A DNA stretch of 56,830 nucleotides from JBDTNK01 sp039933775 (GTDB lineage Bacteria > Chloroflexota > Limnocylindria > QHBO01), in contig JBDTNK010000009.1 of NCBI GenBank assembly GCA_039933775.1, positions 1 through 56,830 of the forward strand, written 5' to 3'. A program made the position numbers and the translations under genes. The notes below the pieces were generated by a model. That model was given only the letters and a program-made list of their open reading frames with translations, had not been told where the DNA came from and did not search any database. Shown here piece by piece: positions 1 through 9,136 of this stretch. Positions within the stretch are counted from its first letter, which is position 1. Each line of letters starts with the position of its first letter.

Positions 1-44
1 ATGCCGTCGGCGCCGGTGACGAGCACGCGCAGATGCGTTGTCAT
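1..44 (-). CDS. NAD(P)-binding Rossmann-fold epimerase/reductase, N-terminal fragment
   Basis: Only the first 14 codons are inside the window; the gene runs off the left edge. Read from the ATG at 44 on the minus strand they give MTTHLRVLVTGADG. The VLVTGADG stretch is the first beta strand and the start of the glycine-rich loop typical of extended short-chain dehydrogenases such as NAD-dependent epimerases and dTDP-4-dehydrorhamnose reductases. The exact enzyme cannot be told from this fragment. The gene is divergent from the M3 peptidase gene, with about 30 nt between the starts. Confidence 0.5.
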   Translation of the reverse strand, partial: MTTHLRVLVTGADG

Positions 45-75
45 CCGTTGATGCTAGTGCGAGTACCATCGCGCC

Positions 76-2040
76 GTGTTGTACGACTACCGAGACGTCA
101 GCGCCGATTCGGTCGCCGCGGTCACCGACGAGGCGATCCAGCGGGCGGATGCACTCGTGGCTCAGGCCGCCGCTGCCGATCCACCGAGCTTCGAGACGAC
201 GCTGGAGCCGCTCGAGCGCGCGCTGGCCGTCATCGGCGAGGCGTACGGCCGTGGCGCATTCATGGGCCAGGTGCACTCCGCGGCGGAGGTGCGCGACGCC
301 GGGCAGGATGCCGAAGAGCGGCTCAACAAGTGGCGCGTGGGCCTTCCGTTCCGCGAGGACCTGTATCGCGCGGTGGCTGCGGTGAGCGCAGCCCACTCCG
401 ACGGGCTGCCTGGCGAGCGGGGCAGGCTGGTGGAGCATTGGATGCGCGACTTCCGGCGCGCCGGACAGGCGCTCGCGCCAGGTGCTCGCGCAGAGCTGGA
501 GCGGCTGCGCAACCGTCTCGTCGAACTCGAGGTGGTGTTCCAGCGCAACGTCAACGAGGCTCGCGACTGGATCGAGGTCACGCGCGAGGAGCTCGCCGGA
601 TTGCCCGAGGACTACGTGGAGCGGCTCCAGCCGGGCGAGCGGGAAGGCACCTTCCAGGTCAGCCTGGACTATCCGGAGCTGAATCCGTTCCTGGCGCAGG
701 CCCACGACCGTCGACGACGCGAGGAGCTGACACGCAAGAACTGGAACCAGGCGGCCGACGAGAACCGTCCCGTGCTGGCCGAGGCCATCGCGCTGCGCCA
801 GCGGATCGCCGAGCTGCTTAATTACCCGACATGGGCCGCGCACGCGCTGGAGCTGAAGATGGCCGCGACGCCGGAGCGCGTGCGCGACTTCTACGCGGAG
901 CTGGTGCCGCCGCTGGAGGCATCGGCGCGGACGGAGCTTGCCGCGTTGGGTGACCTTGCGGCGCGGGACGGCGTGGATGGCCCGCTGCAGGTCTGGGACT
1001 GGTCGTACTACGACGACCAGCAGTCGATGCGCGAGTTCGGCGTGGACCAGAACGAGATCAGCGAGTACCTGCCGCTCGACGAGGTCATCGACGGCATGTT
1101 CGAGCTCACCGGCGACGTCTTCGGGCTGACGTACGAGGCACTGCCGCAGGCAGATGCGTGGCATCCATCGGTCCGGCTGTACGCGATCCGCGATCGCGAG
1201 AGCGGCGAGCTGCTCGCGCACTTCTACGCCGACCTCTTCCCGCGCGAAGGCAAGTACGGCCATGCGGCTGCCTTTCCACTGGTCATCGGCCACCGCGGCG
1301 AGGACGGCACCTATGTGAGGCCGGTGAACGCCATCGTCGCCAACTTCACGCCGCCGTCTGCCGATCGGCCATCGCTGCTGCGACATGGACCGCATGGCGA
1401 GATCGAGACGCTCTTCCACGAGTTCGGCCACATCCTGCACATGAGCCTCACGAAGGCGACCTATCCACGCTTCAGCGGCGCGGATACCGAATATGACTTC
1501 GTCGAGGCTCCTTCCCAGATCATGGAGCACTGGGTCTGGGATCCATCGGTCCTGGCGAGGTTTGCGCGGCATTACCGCACAGGTGAGCCACTGCCCGATG
1601 AGCTCGCCGCCAAGATGCTTGCCGCGCGCTACATCAACGTGGGGATCCGCTACACGCGACAGGTATTCATGGGCATCATGGACCTCGCGCTGCACAGCTC
1701 AGGCGCCGAGCCCGACGTGGACGCCGTCATCCGCGAGGCGTTCGCCGTGACCCACATGCCCTATCCCGATGACACGTTCTTCCTGGGCCGCTTCAGCCAC
1801 CTCATGGGTGGCTACGACGCGGGCTACTACGGCTACCTGTGGGCCGAGGTCATTGGCGACGACATGTTCGGCCGCTTCGTCCGCGAGGGAGCGACCTCAC
1901 CGCTGGTTGGTGCCGCCTATCGCCGCGCCATCCTGGAGCCGAACGGCTCGCGTTCGGCTGACGAGATGGTGCGAGCATTCCTGGGGCGTGACCCGTCCAA
2001 CGAAGCCTTCCTGACCCTGCGGGGCATGAAGCCGGCCTGA
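76..2040 (+). CDS. M3 family metallopeptidase, thimet oligopeptidase type
   Basis: A 654-residue zinc oligopeptidase predicted to cut short peptides in the cytoplasm; there is no signal peptide. The zinc motif HEFGH is at about residues 448-452. About 25 residues later comes the third-ligand segment DFVEAPSQIMEHWVW, with Glu near 477. The RFSG...FVE.PSQ..E.W pattern matches the thimet/neurolysin and Dcp branch (M3A) better than PepF. Length is normal for the family. The start is GTG at 76; TTG at 79 is an alternative and no strong ribosome binding site is visible. The next gene, an EamA exporter, follows 14 nt downstream and may be cotranscribed. Peptide breakdown fits with the two peptide importers elsewhere in the window, but a direct link is only inference. 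Confidence 0.9.
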   Translation: MLYDYRDVSADSVAAVTDEAIQRADALVAQAAAADPPSFETTLEPLERALAVIGEAYGRGAFMGQVHSAAEVRDAGQDAEERLNKWRVGLPFREDLYRAVAAVSAAHSDGLPGERGRLVEHWMRDFRRAGQALAPGARAELERLRNRLVELEVVFQRNVNEARDWIEVTREELAGLPEDYVERLQPGEREGTFQVSLDYPELNPFLAQAHDRRRREELTRKNWNQAADENRPVLAEAIALRQRIAELLNYPTWAAHALELKMAATPERVRDFYAELVPPLEASARTELAALGDLAARDGVDGPLQVWDWSYYDDQQSMREFGVDQNEISEYLPLDEVIDGMFELTGDVFGLTYEALPQADAWHPSVRLYAIRDRESGELLAHFYADLFPREGKYGHAAAFPLVIGHRGEDGTYVRPVNAIVANFTPPSADRPSLLRHGPHGEIETLFHEFGHILHMSLTKATYPRFSGADTEYDFVEAPSQIMEHWVWDPSVLARFARHYRTGEPLPDELAAKMLAARYINVGIRYTRQVFMGIMDLALHSSGAEPDVDAVIREAFAVTHMPYPDDTFFLGRFSHLMGGYDAGYYGYLWAEVIGDDMFGRFVREGATSPLVGAAYRRAILEPNGSRSADEMVRAFLGRDPSNEAFLTLRGMKPA

Positions 2041-2054
2041 TCTCCGATCGCCAG

Positions 2055-3014
2055 ATGCCCAACCGAGCCGGGACGGCGACGCTCGTCGCCACGCTGGCAT
2101 GCGTCGTGGCGGCGGCGTGCTGGGCACTGAACGCGGTGATCGCGGCCGATACGTTCGGGTACGGCATCAGCCCCGAGCACCTGGCGGAATCTCGCGTCAT
2201 CGTCGCGCTCGTGCCGCTGGCAGCGTACCTGGCGGTGGCGCGCCGCGACCTGCTCGTACCACCGCGCGCCGCGTGGTCGCCGATCGCGGCGTTCGGCGCA
2301 TGCATCGTCGCGGTCAACTTCGCGTACTACGTGGCGCTCGAGCGCGTGCCGGTGGGTGTGGCGATCGCGCTGCAGTACACCGCACCGGTCCTGATCCTGG
2401 TGGGAGCGGCGGTCATCGCGCGCCGCGCTCCGCGTGGGGCCGCATGGGTGGCCGGCGGCCTGACACTGATCGGTGCAGCGCTCGTGGGCGGCGTCTTCGG
2501 ACGCGGCACCGCTGCCGGCGACGTTGCCGGCGGGACTGCCGGCCTCGATGGCCTGGGCCTGCTCGCGGGCGCGCTCGCCGCCGTGACGTTCGCCGGATAC
2601 CTCGTCAGCGCCGAGATCGCCGGTCGGCGCGGCACGCATCCGGTGACGACGCTCTTCGGAGGCTTCGTCGTCGCCACGCTCCTGTGGGCGGTGATCGTGC
2701 CACTCTGGAGCTGGCCGTTCCATCTGCTGGCGGATCCGCAGATCGCCGTGCGCGTGCTTTCCATCGGGCTCCTCGGCACGCTGCTGCCCTTTGGCCTGAC
2801 CGTGGCGGCGCTGCGCATCCTCTCGTCGTCGGTGGCTGGCATCGCGACCACCATGGAGCCGGTCCTGGCGGCTGCGCTGGCATGGCTGCTCCTGGGGCAG
2901 CAGCTCGCCCCGGCCCAGCTGCTCGGTGGCGGACTGGTCGTGGGCGGCGTCCTGATCGCGCAGCTGGTGCGCCCCGCGCCGCAGGCGTCGGCCGCGGTCG
3001 ATGCGGCGCCGTGA
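2055..3014 (+). CDS. EamA/DMT family transporter
   Basis: A 319-residue inner-membrane protein with about ten hydrophobic segments arranged as two five-helix halves, the usual EamA (drug/metabolite transporter) layout. The family exports amino acids, nucleosides or other metabolites. The substrate cannot be read from sequence. The second half holds the typical segment with Leu-Gly-Thr-Leu-Leu-Pro followed by a helix containing TTMEPV (about residues 235-285). The C-terminal tail is short and Ala/Pro-rich. The ATG at 2055 is the only sensible start, 14 nt after the peptidase stop. Confidence 0.88.
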   Translation: MPNRAGTATLVATLACVVAAACWALNAVIAADTFGYGISPEHLAESRVIVALVPLAAYLAVARRDLLVPPRAAWSPIAAFGACIVAVNFAYYVALERVPVGVAIALQYTAPVLILVGAAVIARRAPRGAAWVAGGLTLIGAALVGGVFGRGTAAGDVAGGTAGLDGLGLLAGALAAVTFAGYLVSAEIAGRRGTHPVTTLFGGFVVATLLWAVIVPLWSWPFHLLADPQIAVRVLSIGLLGTLLPFGLTVAALRILSSSVAGIATTMEPVLAAALAWLLLGQQLAPAQLLGGGLVVGGVLIAQLVRPAPQASAAVDAAP

Positions 3015-3030
3015 TGTCGCGCGTCCCGGG

Positions 3031-3822
3031 CTACTCCTCCAGGAAGTCGAGAACGAGACGGCTGAAGTCTGCCGGCCGCTCCATGGGCGGCAGGTGCGCG
3101 ACGCGCGGCAGCAGCTCGAAGCGGGCGCCGGGGATGGACCGTGCGATGTGGCGCCCGATGTCCTCGAAGTCCGGCTGGTCGTACTCCCCCACCGCCACCA
3201 GCGTCGGCGCGCCGATCTGCCCCAGCTTCAGATGCCGATCCGCGACGAGCCAGCCGCCGTCGGCAGCATCGTTGTCGTAGTCGTATGCACGGCGCTGCAT
3301 GCTCCAGACCCGCTCCCGCAGCTCCACCGGCAGGGCGTCGGGATCGCGATCCGGACCGTCGAGCCACATCTCGACGCTGATCCATGCGGCCTCGTCGAGA
3401 TCGCCACGCTCGAAGGCAGCCTCCTCCTCGGCCCAACCGGCCTTGAGCTCGTCGCTCATATCCCAGCCGCCAAGGCCGGGCGACACGACCACGAGCCGAT
3501 CGATCAGCTCCGGATGGGCGATCGCCATGTCCAGCGCCACGTGACCACCGATCGAGGCCGCGACGACGTGCGCTCGCTCGACGCCCAGCGAATGCAGCAG
3601 CTGACGGGCATCGGCGCCGTAGACGAACGAGCCATCCGGCAGCGGTGTCTCACCGTAGCCGCGGAGGTCGAGGCGGATCGTGCGGTATCGGGCCGCGAAG
3701 GCGGGCATCACCTCGTCCCACATCCGGCGATCGACGATCCCAGCGTGGATCAGCAAAAGGGGCGGCCCGTCCCCGGCCTCGTCGTAGGCCAGGTCGACGC
3801 CGTTGACGCTCAGCGTGGACAT
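3031..3822 (-). CDS. alpha/beta fold hydrolase
   Basis: A 263-residue single-domain hydrolase. It has an HAG oxyanion-hole segment at about 26-28, the nucleophile elbow ASIGG with Ser90, a probable acid residue in GEYDQPD near 215, and the catalytic His at about 243. This is a complete triad in the expected spacing. The closest architecture is the 3-oxoadipate enol-lactonase/haloperoxidase-like group, but the substrate is unknown. The gene is convergent with the EamA gene (16 nt apart). The ATG at 3822 begins MSTLSVNGV, a normal family start. Confidence 0.88.
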   Translation of the reverse strand: MSTLSVNGVDLAYDEAGDGPPLLLIHAGIVDRRMWDEVMPAFAARYRTIRLDLRGYGETPLPDGSFVYGADARQLLHSLGVERAHVVAASIGGHVALDMAIAHPELIDRLVVVSPGLGGWDMSDELKAGWAEEEAAFERGDLDEAAWISVEMWLDGPDRDPDALPVELRERVWSMQRRAYDYDNDAADGGWLVADRHLKLGQIGAPTLVAVGEYDQPDFEDIGRHIARSIPGARFELLPRVAHLPPMERPADFSRLVLDFLEE

Positions 3823-3925
3823 CGGGCCACCACCTGCTCGATCTGGACTGACATGCGGTCAGGATACCGATGGCGCGCGCACGGCATCGCCCGTGCATGA
3901 CACGGCGCACAGGAGGTGCAAACCA

Positions 3926-4126
3926 ATGGGCAACCAGGACCGCGGCGAACCGGACCGGACCCTTGACAGCGTCGAGCAGCTCGAGAAGGCGGACATCCGC
4001 AATCCGATCACCGAGGACGCCGAGCTGACCGAGCCCGGCGAAGGATTCGAGCCGGGAGCCGACCAGGCGCCGGACGATCCCGCGCAGGAGGGGCCGGTGC
4101 CGCACATCACGCAGATGCCGCGATAG
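3926..4126 (+). CDS. small acidic protein of unknown function
   Basis: A 66-residue protein beginning MGNQDRGEPDR. I chose this start because an exact AGGAGG lies at 3911-3916, nine nt before the ATG; the frame is open further upstream but without support. The product is rich in Glu, Asp, Pro and Gly, has no hydrophobic core or membrane segment, and is probably disordered. The repeated Glu-Pro-Gly/Pro-Gly-Ala pattern suggests a flexible linker or a stress-related small protein, but I recognise no family. Confidence 0.6.
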   Translation: MGNQDRGEPDRTLDSVEQLEKADIRNPITEDAELTEPGEGFEPGADQAPDDPAQEGPVPHITQMPR

Positions 4127-4173
4127 GCGAATCGGACCCTTCTCCGGTGGCCGTGGAGCGCTAGGCTGCGTGG

Positions 4174-4632
4174 GTGGACCGCCGCGACCCGTACCGCATC
4201 CTGGGCGTGCTGCCTGAGGCAGATCCCGACGTGATCCGGGCGGCCTACCGCGTGCTCGCCCGCAAGCTCCATCCCGACAGTCAGGCTGGACCGATGGATC
4301 CGGTCACGGATCGGCGCATCAAGGATCTCAATTGGGCCTATGCGCAGGTGCGCGATCCAGAATCGCAGCTGCGGTTCTCGCAGACGCGCGCCGCGGCGGC
4401 GCCGCCGACATCAGCCGAGCCGCGCTCACACGGCACGGCGCACCGCGACGCGGAGTACGACGCGACCCGGGCCAAGCTCGACTTCGGTCGCTACGCGGGC
4501 TGGACGCTGCGCGATGTCGCGCAGCGCGACATCGAGTACGTGCAGTGGCTTCGGCGCCACGCCTCGGGGGCGCGGTATCGACCGGCGATCGACCAACTGC
4601 TCGTGGAGCGACGCAAGACCACCCAGCGATAG
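4174..4632 (+). CDS. J-domain protein with ExoX-like C-terminal domain
   Basis: A 152-residue protein with two modules. Residues 5-70 form a J domain: DPYRILGV opening helix I, then helix II, the HPD motif at 33-35, and a helix III ending LNWAYAQVRDP. J domains stimulate Hsp70 ATPase. After an Ala/Pro/Ser linker (72-92), residues 98-145 resemble the short module found at the C-terminus of exodeoxyribonuclease X-type proteins, with the pattern L.FG.Y.GWTL.D....D..Y..WL. There is no nuclease domain and no DnaJ zinc finger or substrate-binding domain. The start is GTG at 4174. The gene ends in a strong hairpin shared with the convergent gene. Confidence 0.78.
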   Translation: MDRRDPYRILGVLPEADPDVIRAAYRVLARKLHPDSQAGPMDPVTDRRIKDLNWAYAQVRDPESQLRFSQTRAAAAPPTSAEPRSHGTAHRDAEYDATRAKLDFGRYAGWTLRDVAQRDIEYVQWLRRHASGARYRPAIDQLLVERRKTTQR

Positions 4633-4651
4633 CGAATCCCTCGGTTGGTCG

Positions 4652-4682
4652 GGCTGCCGGCCGAGCGCGCCGGCCGGCAGCC
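4652..4682. terminator. hairpin between convergent genes
   Basis: A perfect 11-bp stem (4652-4662 with 4672-4682) with a 9-nt loop sits between the stops of the J-domain gene (plus) and the PPC-domain gene (minus). It has no long T run on either side. Its position suggests a bidirectional terminator. Confidence 0.6.
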
Positions 4683-4701
4683 ACTGCTCAGGGGTTCCTG
4701 C

Positions 4702-6186
4702 TCAGCTGACGCTGAGCCGAAGCCTGCCGTATTCCGGCGATGCGGCCGGATCGAAGCCCGAGGCATCGAAGCCTCCGACCTGCACGTAGTACGTGACCCC
4801 GGCATCGGTCGGGAAGGTGACGATCGCCTGAAGTGTTCGCACCGGCTCGGAGGCCGGTTCGTCGTCGTTGCAGGCGACCTCGGTCAACGTGCCTCCGTCG
4901 TCGACGTACACGGCAACCGCCGTGTCGAAGTTGCTCCTCGCCGTGTCGATCGTGATGTCGCCACCGGTTCCGGTCACGGTGTACCACACGGTTCGACCCG
5001 CGATCGTGCACGACATCGGCTCCTCGGGCGGAAGTGCCGCCGCGCCGTTGTCCACTCGGATCGCTTGCCCGCCCGCCAGGGCGACTGCCCCGCTGGGCGC
5101 GTCGTTCGCCGGGGCCGGGCTCCTGATCTTGGGACCGTTCGGGTTGTGGACCTGATTACGCTGGGAATAGCTGTCCGCGCTGCAGCTCGAGAGGTCGTAC
5201 GTGACGCCGTTGCCCAGGGTCAAGGTGCCCGAGACGGCGTAGAACGCCTGGCTGACCTTGTAATGCGCGTTCTGCCCGGGACTCACCACGGTCTGGCTGG
5301 CGATCACTGTGAACGAGGCATCGAACGATGCCTGCAGCGAGACCGAGCCGTCCTCGGTGCTGATCGTGGTGCTGCCGCTGAAGTGGCGGCTGTTGCCCTG
5401 CGTCAGCTCGCCGAATCCGGCTAGCTGCTCGGTCCCCGTGTCGACGAAGACATCGAATCCACCGAAGTCATCGCCGAATCCACTGCTGGTTCCGCCGAAG
5501 AGGAACGCCTGGCTGCCGTCGGTGCCTTCGAGGAATTCGCAGCCGAGGTTTGTGAAGGCGAATTCGTTCACGAACGCGTTCGGCGATGTCTGCCATCGGT
5601 CGATCTGCTCCTGGATACCGAAGCAGCTGTCGAAGGAGACGTCACCCATGCTCTCCGGTCCATCCACCTCGACGGTGGGTGCCAGCTCCCAATGTAGCCC
5701 GACGTCGCGCACCTGCTGGTTGCCGATCCTGTATCGATTGTCGATCGGCGTGGGGTCGCCGGCGTTGTATACCACGGTCAAGGTGGCGAGGTCGCCGTTG
5801 GGCTCTGCGATGAAGAAGCCACCGAACCCGTCGTCGACGTAGTCGCCGAGCTCCACCGACACGACGGCACCGAGGTCATCGGCCGAGATGAGGGTGGTGG
5901 AGTACACCCCGACGGCGGGCGGTCCCTCGAATGGCGGCAGCGGAGCCGGCCAGAAATCGAGATATGCCTGGACCGTGAAGTCATCGGCGAAGCCGCCGGT
6001 GACGGCTGTGCCCAGGTCGTTGGTCTCAGGCTCGCAGTCGAGATGAAGCGAATTGACTTCGAAGGTCGCGGGCGCGGCGGCCGAGACGGCAGCCGCCATG
6101 GGCAGCATGAGCGCCAGCGCCATCGGTATGGCAAGCAGGCGACGCATGCGCTGTACAGGCTTGCGTGAGATCGGTCGAGGCAACAT
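4702..6186 (-). CDS. secreted protein with C-terminal PPC-like domain
   Basis: A 494-residue exported protein. The N-terminus has Arg/Lys residues followed by a hydrophobic core and an Ala-rich cleavage region near residue 38 (a Sec signal peptide). Residues 40-350 are beta-rich, with no family I recognise and several Cys that could pair. The C-terminal 120-130 residues, with RTVWYTVTGTGG, FDTAVAVY and TYYVQVGGF segments, have the pattern of the bacterial pre-peptidase C-terminal (PPC) beta-sandwich, common on secreted proteins. A GAGGGAC ribosome site precedes the ATG at 6186. The next gene upstream on this strand is another extracellular repeat protein, so this may be a small surface-protein locus. 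Confidence 0.72.
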   Translation of the reverse strand: MLPRPISRKPVQRMRRLLAIPMALALMLPMAAAVSAAAPATFEVNSLHLDCEPETNDLGTAVTGGFADDFTVQAYLDFWPAPLPPFEGPPAVGVYSTTLISADDLGAVVSVELGDYVDDGFGGFFIAEPNGDLATLTVVYNAGDPTPIDNRYRIGNQQVRDVGLHWELAPTVEVDGPESMGDVSFDSCFGIQEQIDRWQTSPNAFVNEFAFTNLGCEFLEGTDGSQAFLFGGTSSGFGDDFGGFDVFVDTGTEQLAGFGELTQGNSRHFSGSTTISTEDGSVSLQASFDASFTVIASQTVVSPGQNAHYKVSQAFYAVSGTLTLGNGVTYDLSSCSADSYSQRNQVHNPNGPKIRSPAPANDAPSGAVALAGGQAIRVDNGAAALPPEEPMSCTIAGRTVWYTVTGTGGDITIDTARSNFDTAVAVYVDDGGTLTEVACNDDEPASEPVRTLQAIVTFPTDAGVTYYVQVGGFDASGFDPAASPEYGRLRLSVS

Positions 6187-6376
6187 GCTTGGGTCCCTCC
6201 ATTCTGCAGTCAGGCGATGACCGCACCACGCGCAGGCACCTTCGGATCCGGGGCTCGGCCCTTGACGTTCCGCCTGGGCTCTGCAGATCTCAGGGCTTTT
6301 GAGACCGATGTGGCCCGATCACGGTGGCACGCGCCCGTCGCATCCGCATCCGGAGAACTACGGAATAATGCTGAAA
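6187..6376. other. intergenic region upstream of the PPC-protein gene
   Basis: This stretch holds the probable promoter region of the minus-strand gene starting at 6186. It is locally AT-richer around 6350-6376. I see no gene and no clear -35/-10 pair. Confidence 0.4.
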
Positions 6377-6412
6377 ACGGATGAACCGGCCCTGCCCGGC
6401 CGGTCCATCCGT
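6377..6412 (-). terminator. Rho-independent terminator of the repeat-protein gene
   Basis: A 14-bp stem with one mismatch (6377-6391 with 6398-6412) and a 6-nt loop lies 20 nt after the stop codon of the gene ending at 6432. On the minus strand the stem is followed by TTTT and an AT-rich stretch, the classic intrinsic terminator layout. Confidence 0.8.
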
Positions 6413-7358
6413 ATCCACGCGGCCGTCGCCGCTACCTCTTCGGGTACAGGTGCGCCTGCGTGATGATCGGGCCATCGATGGCACCGGCGCGGATCCGGAT
6501 CTCGTAGTTGGTGTTTGCCTTGAGTCCCTTCGTCGACAGGTTGTACATGTACTTGCTGTCGATCGGTCGCATCTGCTGGCCAGTATCAGCATTGCTGACG
6601 CTTTCGACGATCACCTCGCTGCCGTAGGTATCAATCGTGATCCCCGGGGCCACGGTGATGTAGAGCGTCGGCGCGTTGGTGAGCGCGCCCGTGCAACTGC
6701 TTGCGAGCCGAACCTTGACGGGGACGGCGTTCCCGTACTTCACGATGTTCCGCTCGTTCTGCATGATGGGCGCGTCGAACGTCGCGGCGTACACGTCGGC
6801 CGACGTTTGGCTACGAAGCTCCTGATCAGTGCCGCCATCATCATCAGTGACGTCAATGGTGACCGAGAGGTTGTAGCAACCCGGGCCGAAGTCCTTCGTG
6901 TCGCCCTGGAAGCCGTTCGCCGGCTTTCCGGTGTACGATTCGGTCGCGATGACCGTGACCCCGTTGCGGTACGTGAACGTGACGGTTTCGGTATCGGCCG
7001 AGCCCGCATCCGTCCACTGCACCGACGAGGTGACAACGCCGCTCACCGAGTTCAGTGACAAGATCGCCGTCTGGATCACGGGCGGCGTATTCGAGATTGT
7101 CACGTTCCGCGTGTACTCGGTCGTGCCGCCGTCCTTGTCCTTGATCGTGCCACGGACGGTCCGGGTGCCGTTGTCGTTCGTCGGGCAGCTTGTCGTGTTG
7201 CTTGTGGTGAAGGGGCTGTAGCCGGCAGCCGTACCGCAGCCAAAGGCGTACGTGAACCCAGCGGCCTGGTCGACCGGTGACACATCGGCCCGATCGCTCA
7301 GCGAGAGGCTGATCGGCGACCCTTCCGTGACCGGCGTGGAGGCATTGAACGTTGCCGT

Positions 7359-7399
7359 CGGCGCGGCGTTGGCGACGCTGACGAGCAGCGTGTCGCTGC
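7359..7399. repeat. 41-bp exact direct repeat, copy 1
   Basis: Identical to 7929-7969. It encodes the joint between PKD domains on the minus strand. The identity over a fast-evolving linker suggests recent duplication or gene conversion of a repeat unit about 570 bp long. Confidence 0.85.
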
Positions 7400-7928
7400 C
7401 GCTGGTGTCGTCATCGTTGACGCTGACGGTCACGGTGTAGGAGCCGTTGTCGGCGTAGGTGTGGCTGAGGCTGAACGTCTTGCCGCTGAGGGCCAGCGCC
7501 GCGACGCCCGAGCCGTCGCCGTAGTTGACGGTGGCGCTCCAGCTGTCGGCACCGGAGTCGGTGAACGACCCGGAGCCGCTGAAGGTGTCGCCCTCGGTGA
7601 TGCTGGCATCGGCGCCGGCGCTGACCGCGGGGGCCACGTTGCCGACGCTGATGCTGAACGTGTCGCTGTCGCTCGCGCCGTCCTTGTCGGTGACGGTCAC
7701 GCTGACGGTGTAGAGCCCGTCGTTGGCGAACAGGTGCGACTTGTCGACCAGGTCACCCTGGCTGGCGGCGTTGAAGCTGATCGTGCCGCTGTCGCCCCAG
7801 TCGACGTCGACCGCCCAGGCCGCGTCGTTGAGGCCGGCATCCACGAAGCTGCCGATGTCGAAGCTCTGCGCCACGCCCTCCAGCGCGCCCTGGTTGGCCG
7901 GGGCGTCGACCTGCAGCGCAGTGTAGAC

Positions 7929-7969
7929 CGGCGCGGCGTTGGCGACGCTGACGAGCAGCGTGTCGCTGC
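7929..7969. repeat. 41-bp exact direct repeat, copy 2
   Basis: The second copy of the inter-domain joint found at 7359-7399. The spacing is 570 bp (190 codons), so the two copies are in the same reading frame, consistent with duplication of two PKD domains together. Confidence 0.85.
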
Positions 7970-8712
7970 TGACACCACCCTTGTCGTCCGTCACCGTGAA
8001 CGTGAGCGTGTACGTTCCGTTGTCGATCGGCGTGAAGCTGAAGTCCTCAGTGGCGCCGGCAGCCACGGCCTGGCCGCTGGTGGCGTTCACCGACCAGGAG
8101 AACGTGTGCGTGTCACTCGCGTCGACATCGCTGAACGTTCCGTGCACGTCAACGAGTGCGCCCTCAGACGCTGCTTGATCTGGGCCGGCATTCACGACGG
8201 GAAGGTCGTTGACCCCGCTGACCGTGATCGTGACGGTGGCAACGCCACTGTCCGTCGTGCCGTCATTGGCTTTGTACGTGAACGTGTCAGTGCCGTTGAA
8301 GTTCATTGCCGGCGAATAGCTGAAGCTGCCGTCGGCATTGAAAGACAGGTTGCCGTGCGCCGCCGAGCTCACCAGAGCGGCCGAGAGTGAACTGTTTTCG
8401 ACATCACTGTCGTTGCTCAAGACGCCAGGCGCCGCGATGCTGAGCGTGGTGTCCTCGGCAGTGGAGTACCCGTCGTCCGCAGCGACGGGCGCGTCATTCA
8501 CGCAATTCACCGTCAGCGTGACGGTGGCGAGATTACTCGTCGCAGTCCCGTCACTCGCGCGGTACGTGAACGAATCGGTCCCGCACGGTACCGGGGAGCG
8601 CTCCACGCCCTTTCAGGTCATTACGCAGCCCATTTCAGTAGCTAGATCCGTGGAGTCACGGATGCGCGCCGGCCACGCTGCGATCACAATGAGCGGGTAG
8701 CCCGGAGGTCCC

Positions 8713-9093
8713 ATGTCGTCGCCCGCTGTCCATTTGACCGATGCCCAAGAAGAGCGCCTGCAGTTCGTCGATCGCGAAGTCGATGAGGCGATGCAGGAGC
8801 TCGAGCGCTGGCTGCGTCGTGCGCCGCCAGATCAACCCGCCACCGCGGTCATGACCGATGACGAACGCCTGCGCTATGACGCGACGCGGGCGCGCCTGCG
8901 CGCGCTAAACGCCGAGCGCGAATCGCTCCGCGTACAGCTCTTCGCCGAGCGGACCGAGGAACTGCGACGCCAGCACCTTGCCGCCACGGTCGCCGACCAG
9001 GAGCTGGGACGTGCCGCGGCCGCACGTGCATCCAGGAGCCATCACTCGTCCGGCATCGCAGGCACCTTGAAGCGACTCATTGGGCGCGAATGA
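8713..9093 (+). CDS. helical protein of unknown function
   Basis: A 126-residue protein with a clear GGAGG ribosome site six nt before the ATG. It is almost entirely helical, with long charged heptad-like runs (residues 10-40 and 50-95) that could form a coiled coil, then an Arg/Ser/His-rich basic tail ending GTLKRLIGRE. It has no signal peptide or membrane segment. I recognise no family. It could bind nucleic acid or a membrane surface through the basic tail. The next gene starts within about 45 nt. Confidence 0.65.
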   Translation: MSSPAVHLTDAQEERLQFVDREVDEAMQELERWLRRAPPDQPATAVMTDDERLRYDATRARLRALNAERESLRVQLFAERTEELRRQHLAATVADQELGRAAAARASRSHHSSGIAGTLKRLIGRE

Positions 9094-9136
9094 TCGTACG
9101 GATCCGGATGCCGTAGACGAATCCGTAGTTCCGCGG

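Larger units (their letters stand above)
6432..8606 (-). pseudogene. PKD/Big-repeat extracellular protein, 5'-truncated
   Basis: An open frame of 724 codons encoding serial beta-sandwich repeats. Residues 1-30 are only the last third of a Big_9/cadherin-like domain (GTDSFTYRASDG segment). Residues 31-130 are a complete copy of the same domain, opened by VNDAPVAADDGY and closed by GTDTFTYKANDG. Several PKD-type domains follow, linked by recurring SDTLLVSVANAAP-like joints. The last 100 or so residues contain a YGNAVPVKVRL segment resembling PxKF domains. The only start (GTG at 8606) comes after a TGA at 8613-8615 and gives no signal peptide, so secretion information and at least two thirds of the first domain are missing. 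It is either a truncated remnant or the product of an assembly join. Confidence 0.7.

Noticed and set aside
8613..8715. A 34-codon open frame ending in TGA just upstream of the truncated repeat protein, which might be a displaced signal peptide
   Set aside because: Its translation has no Sec-type signal pattern and it overlaps the ribosome-binding region of the divergent gene, so I treat it as chance.
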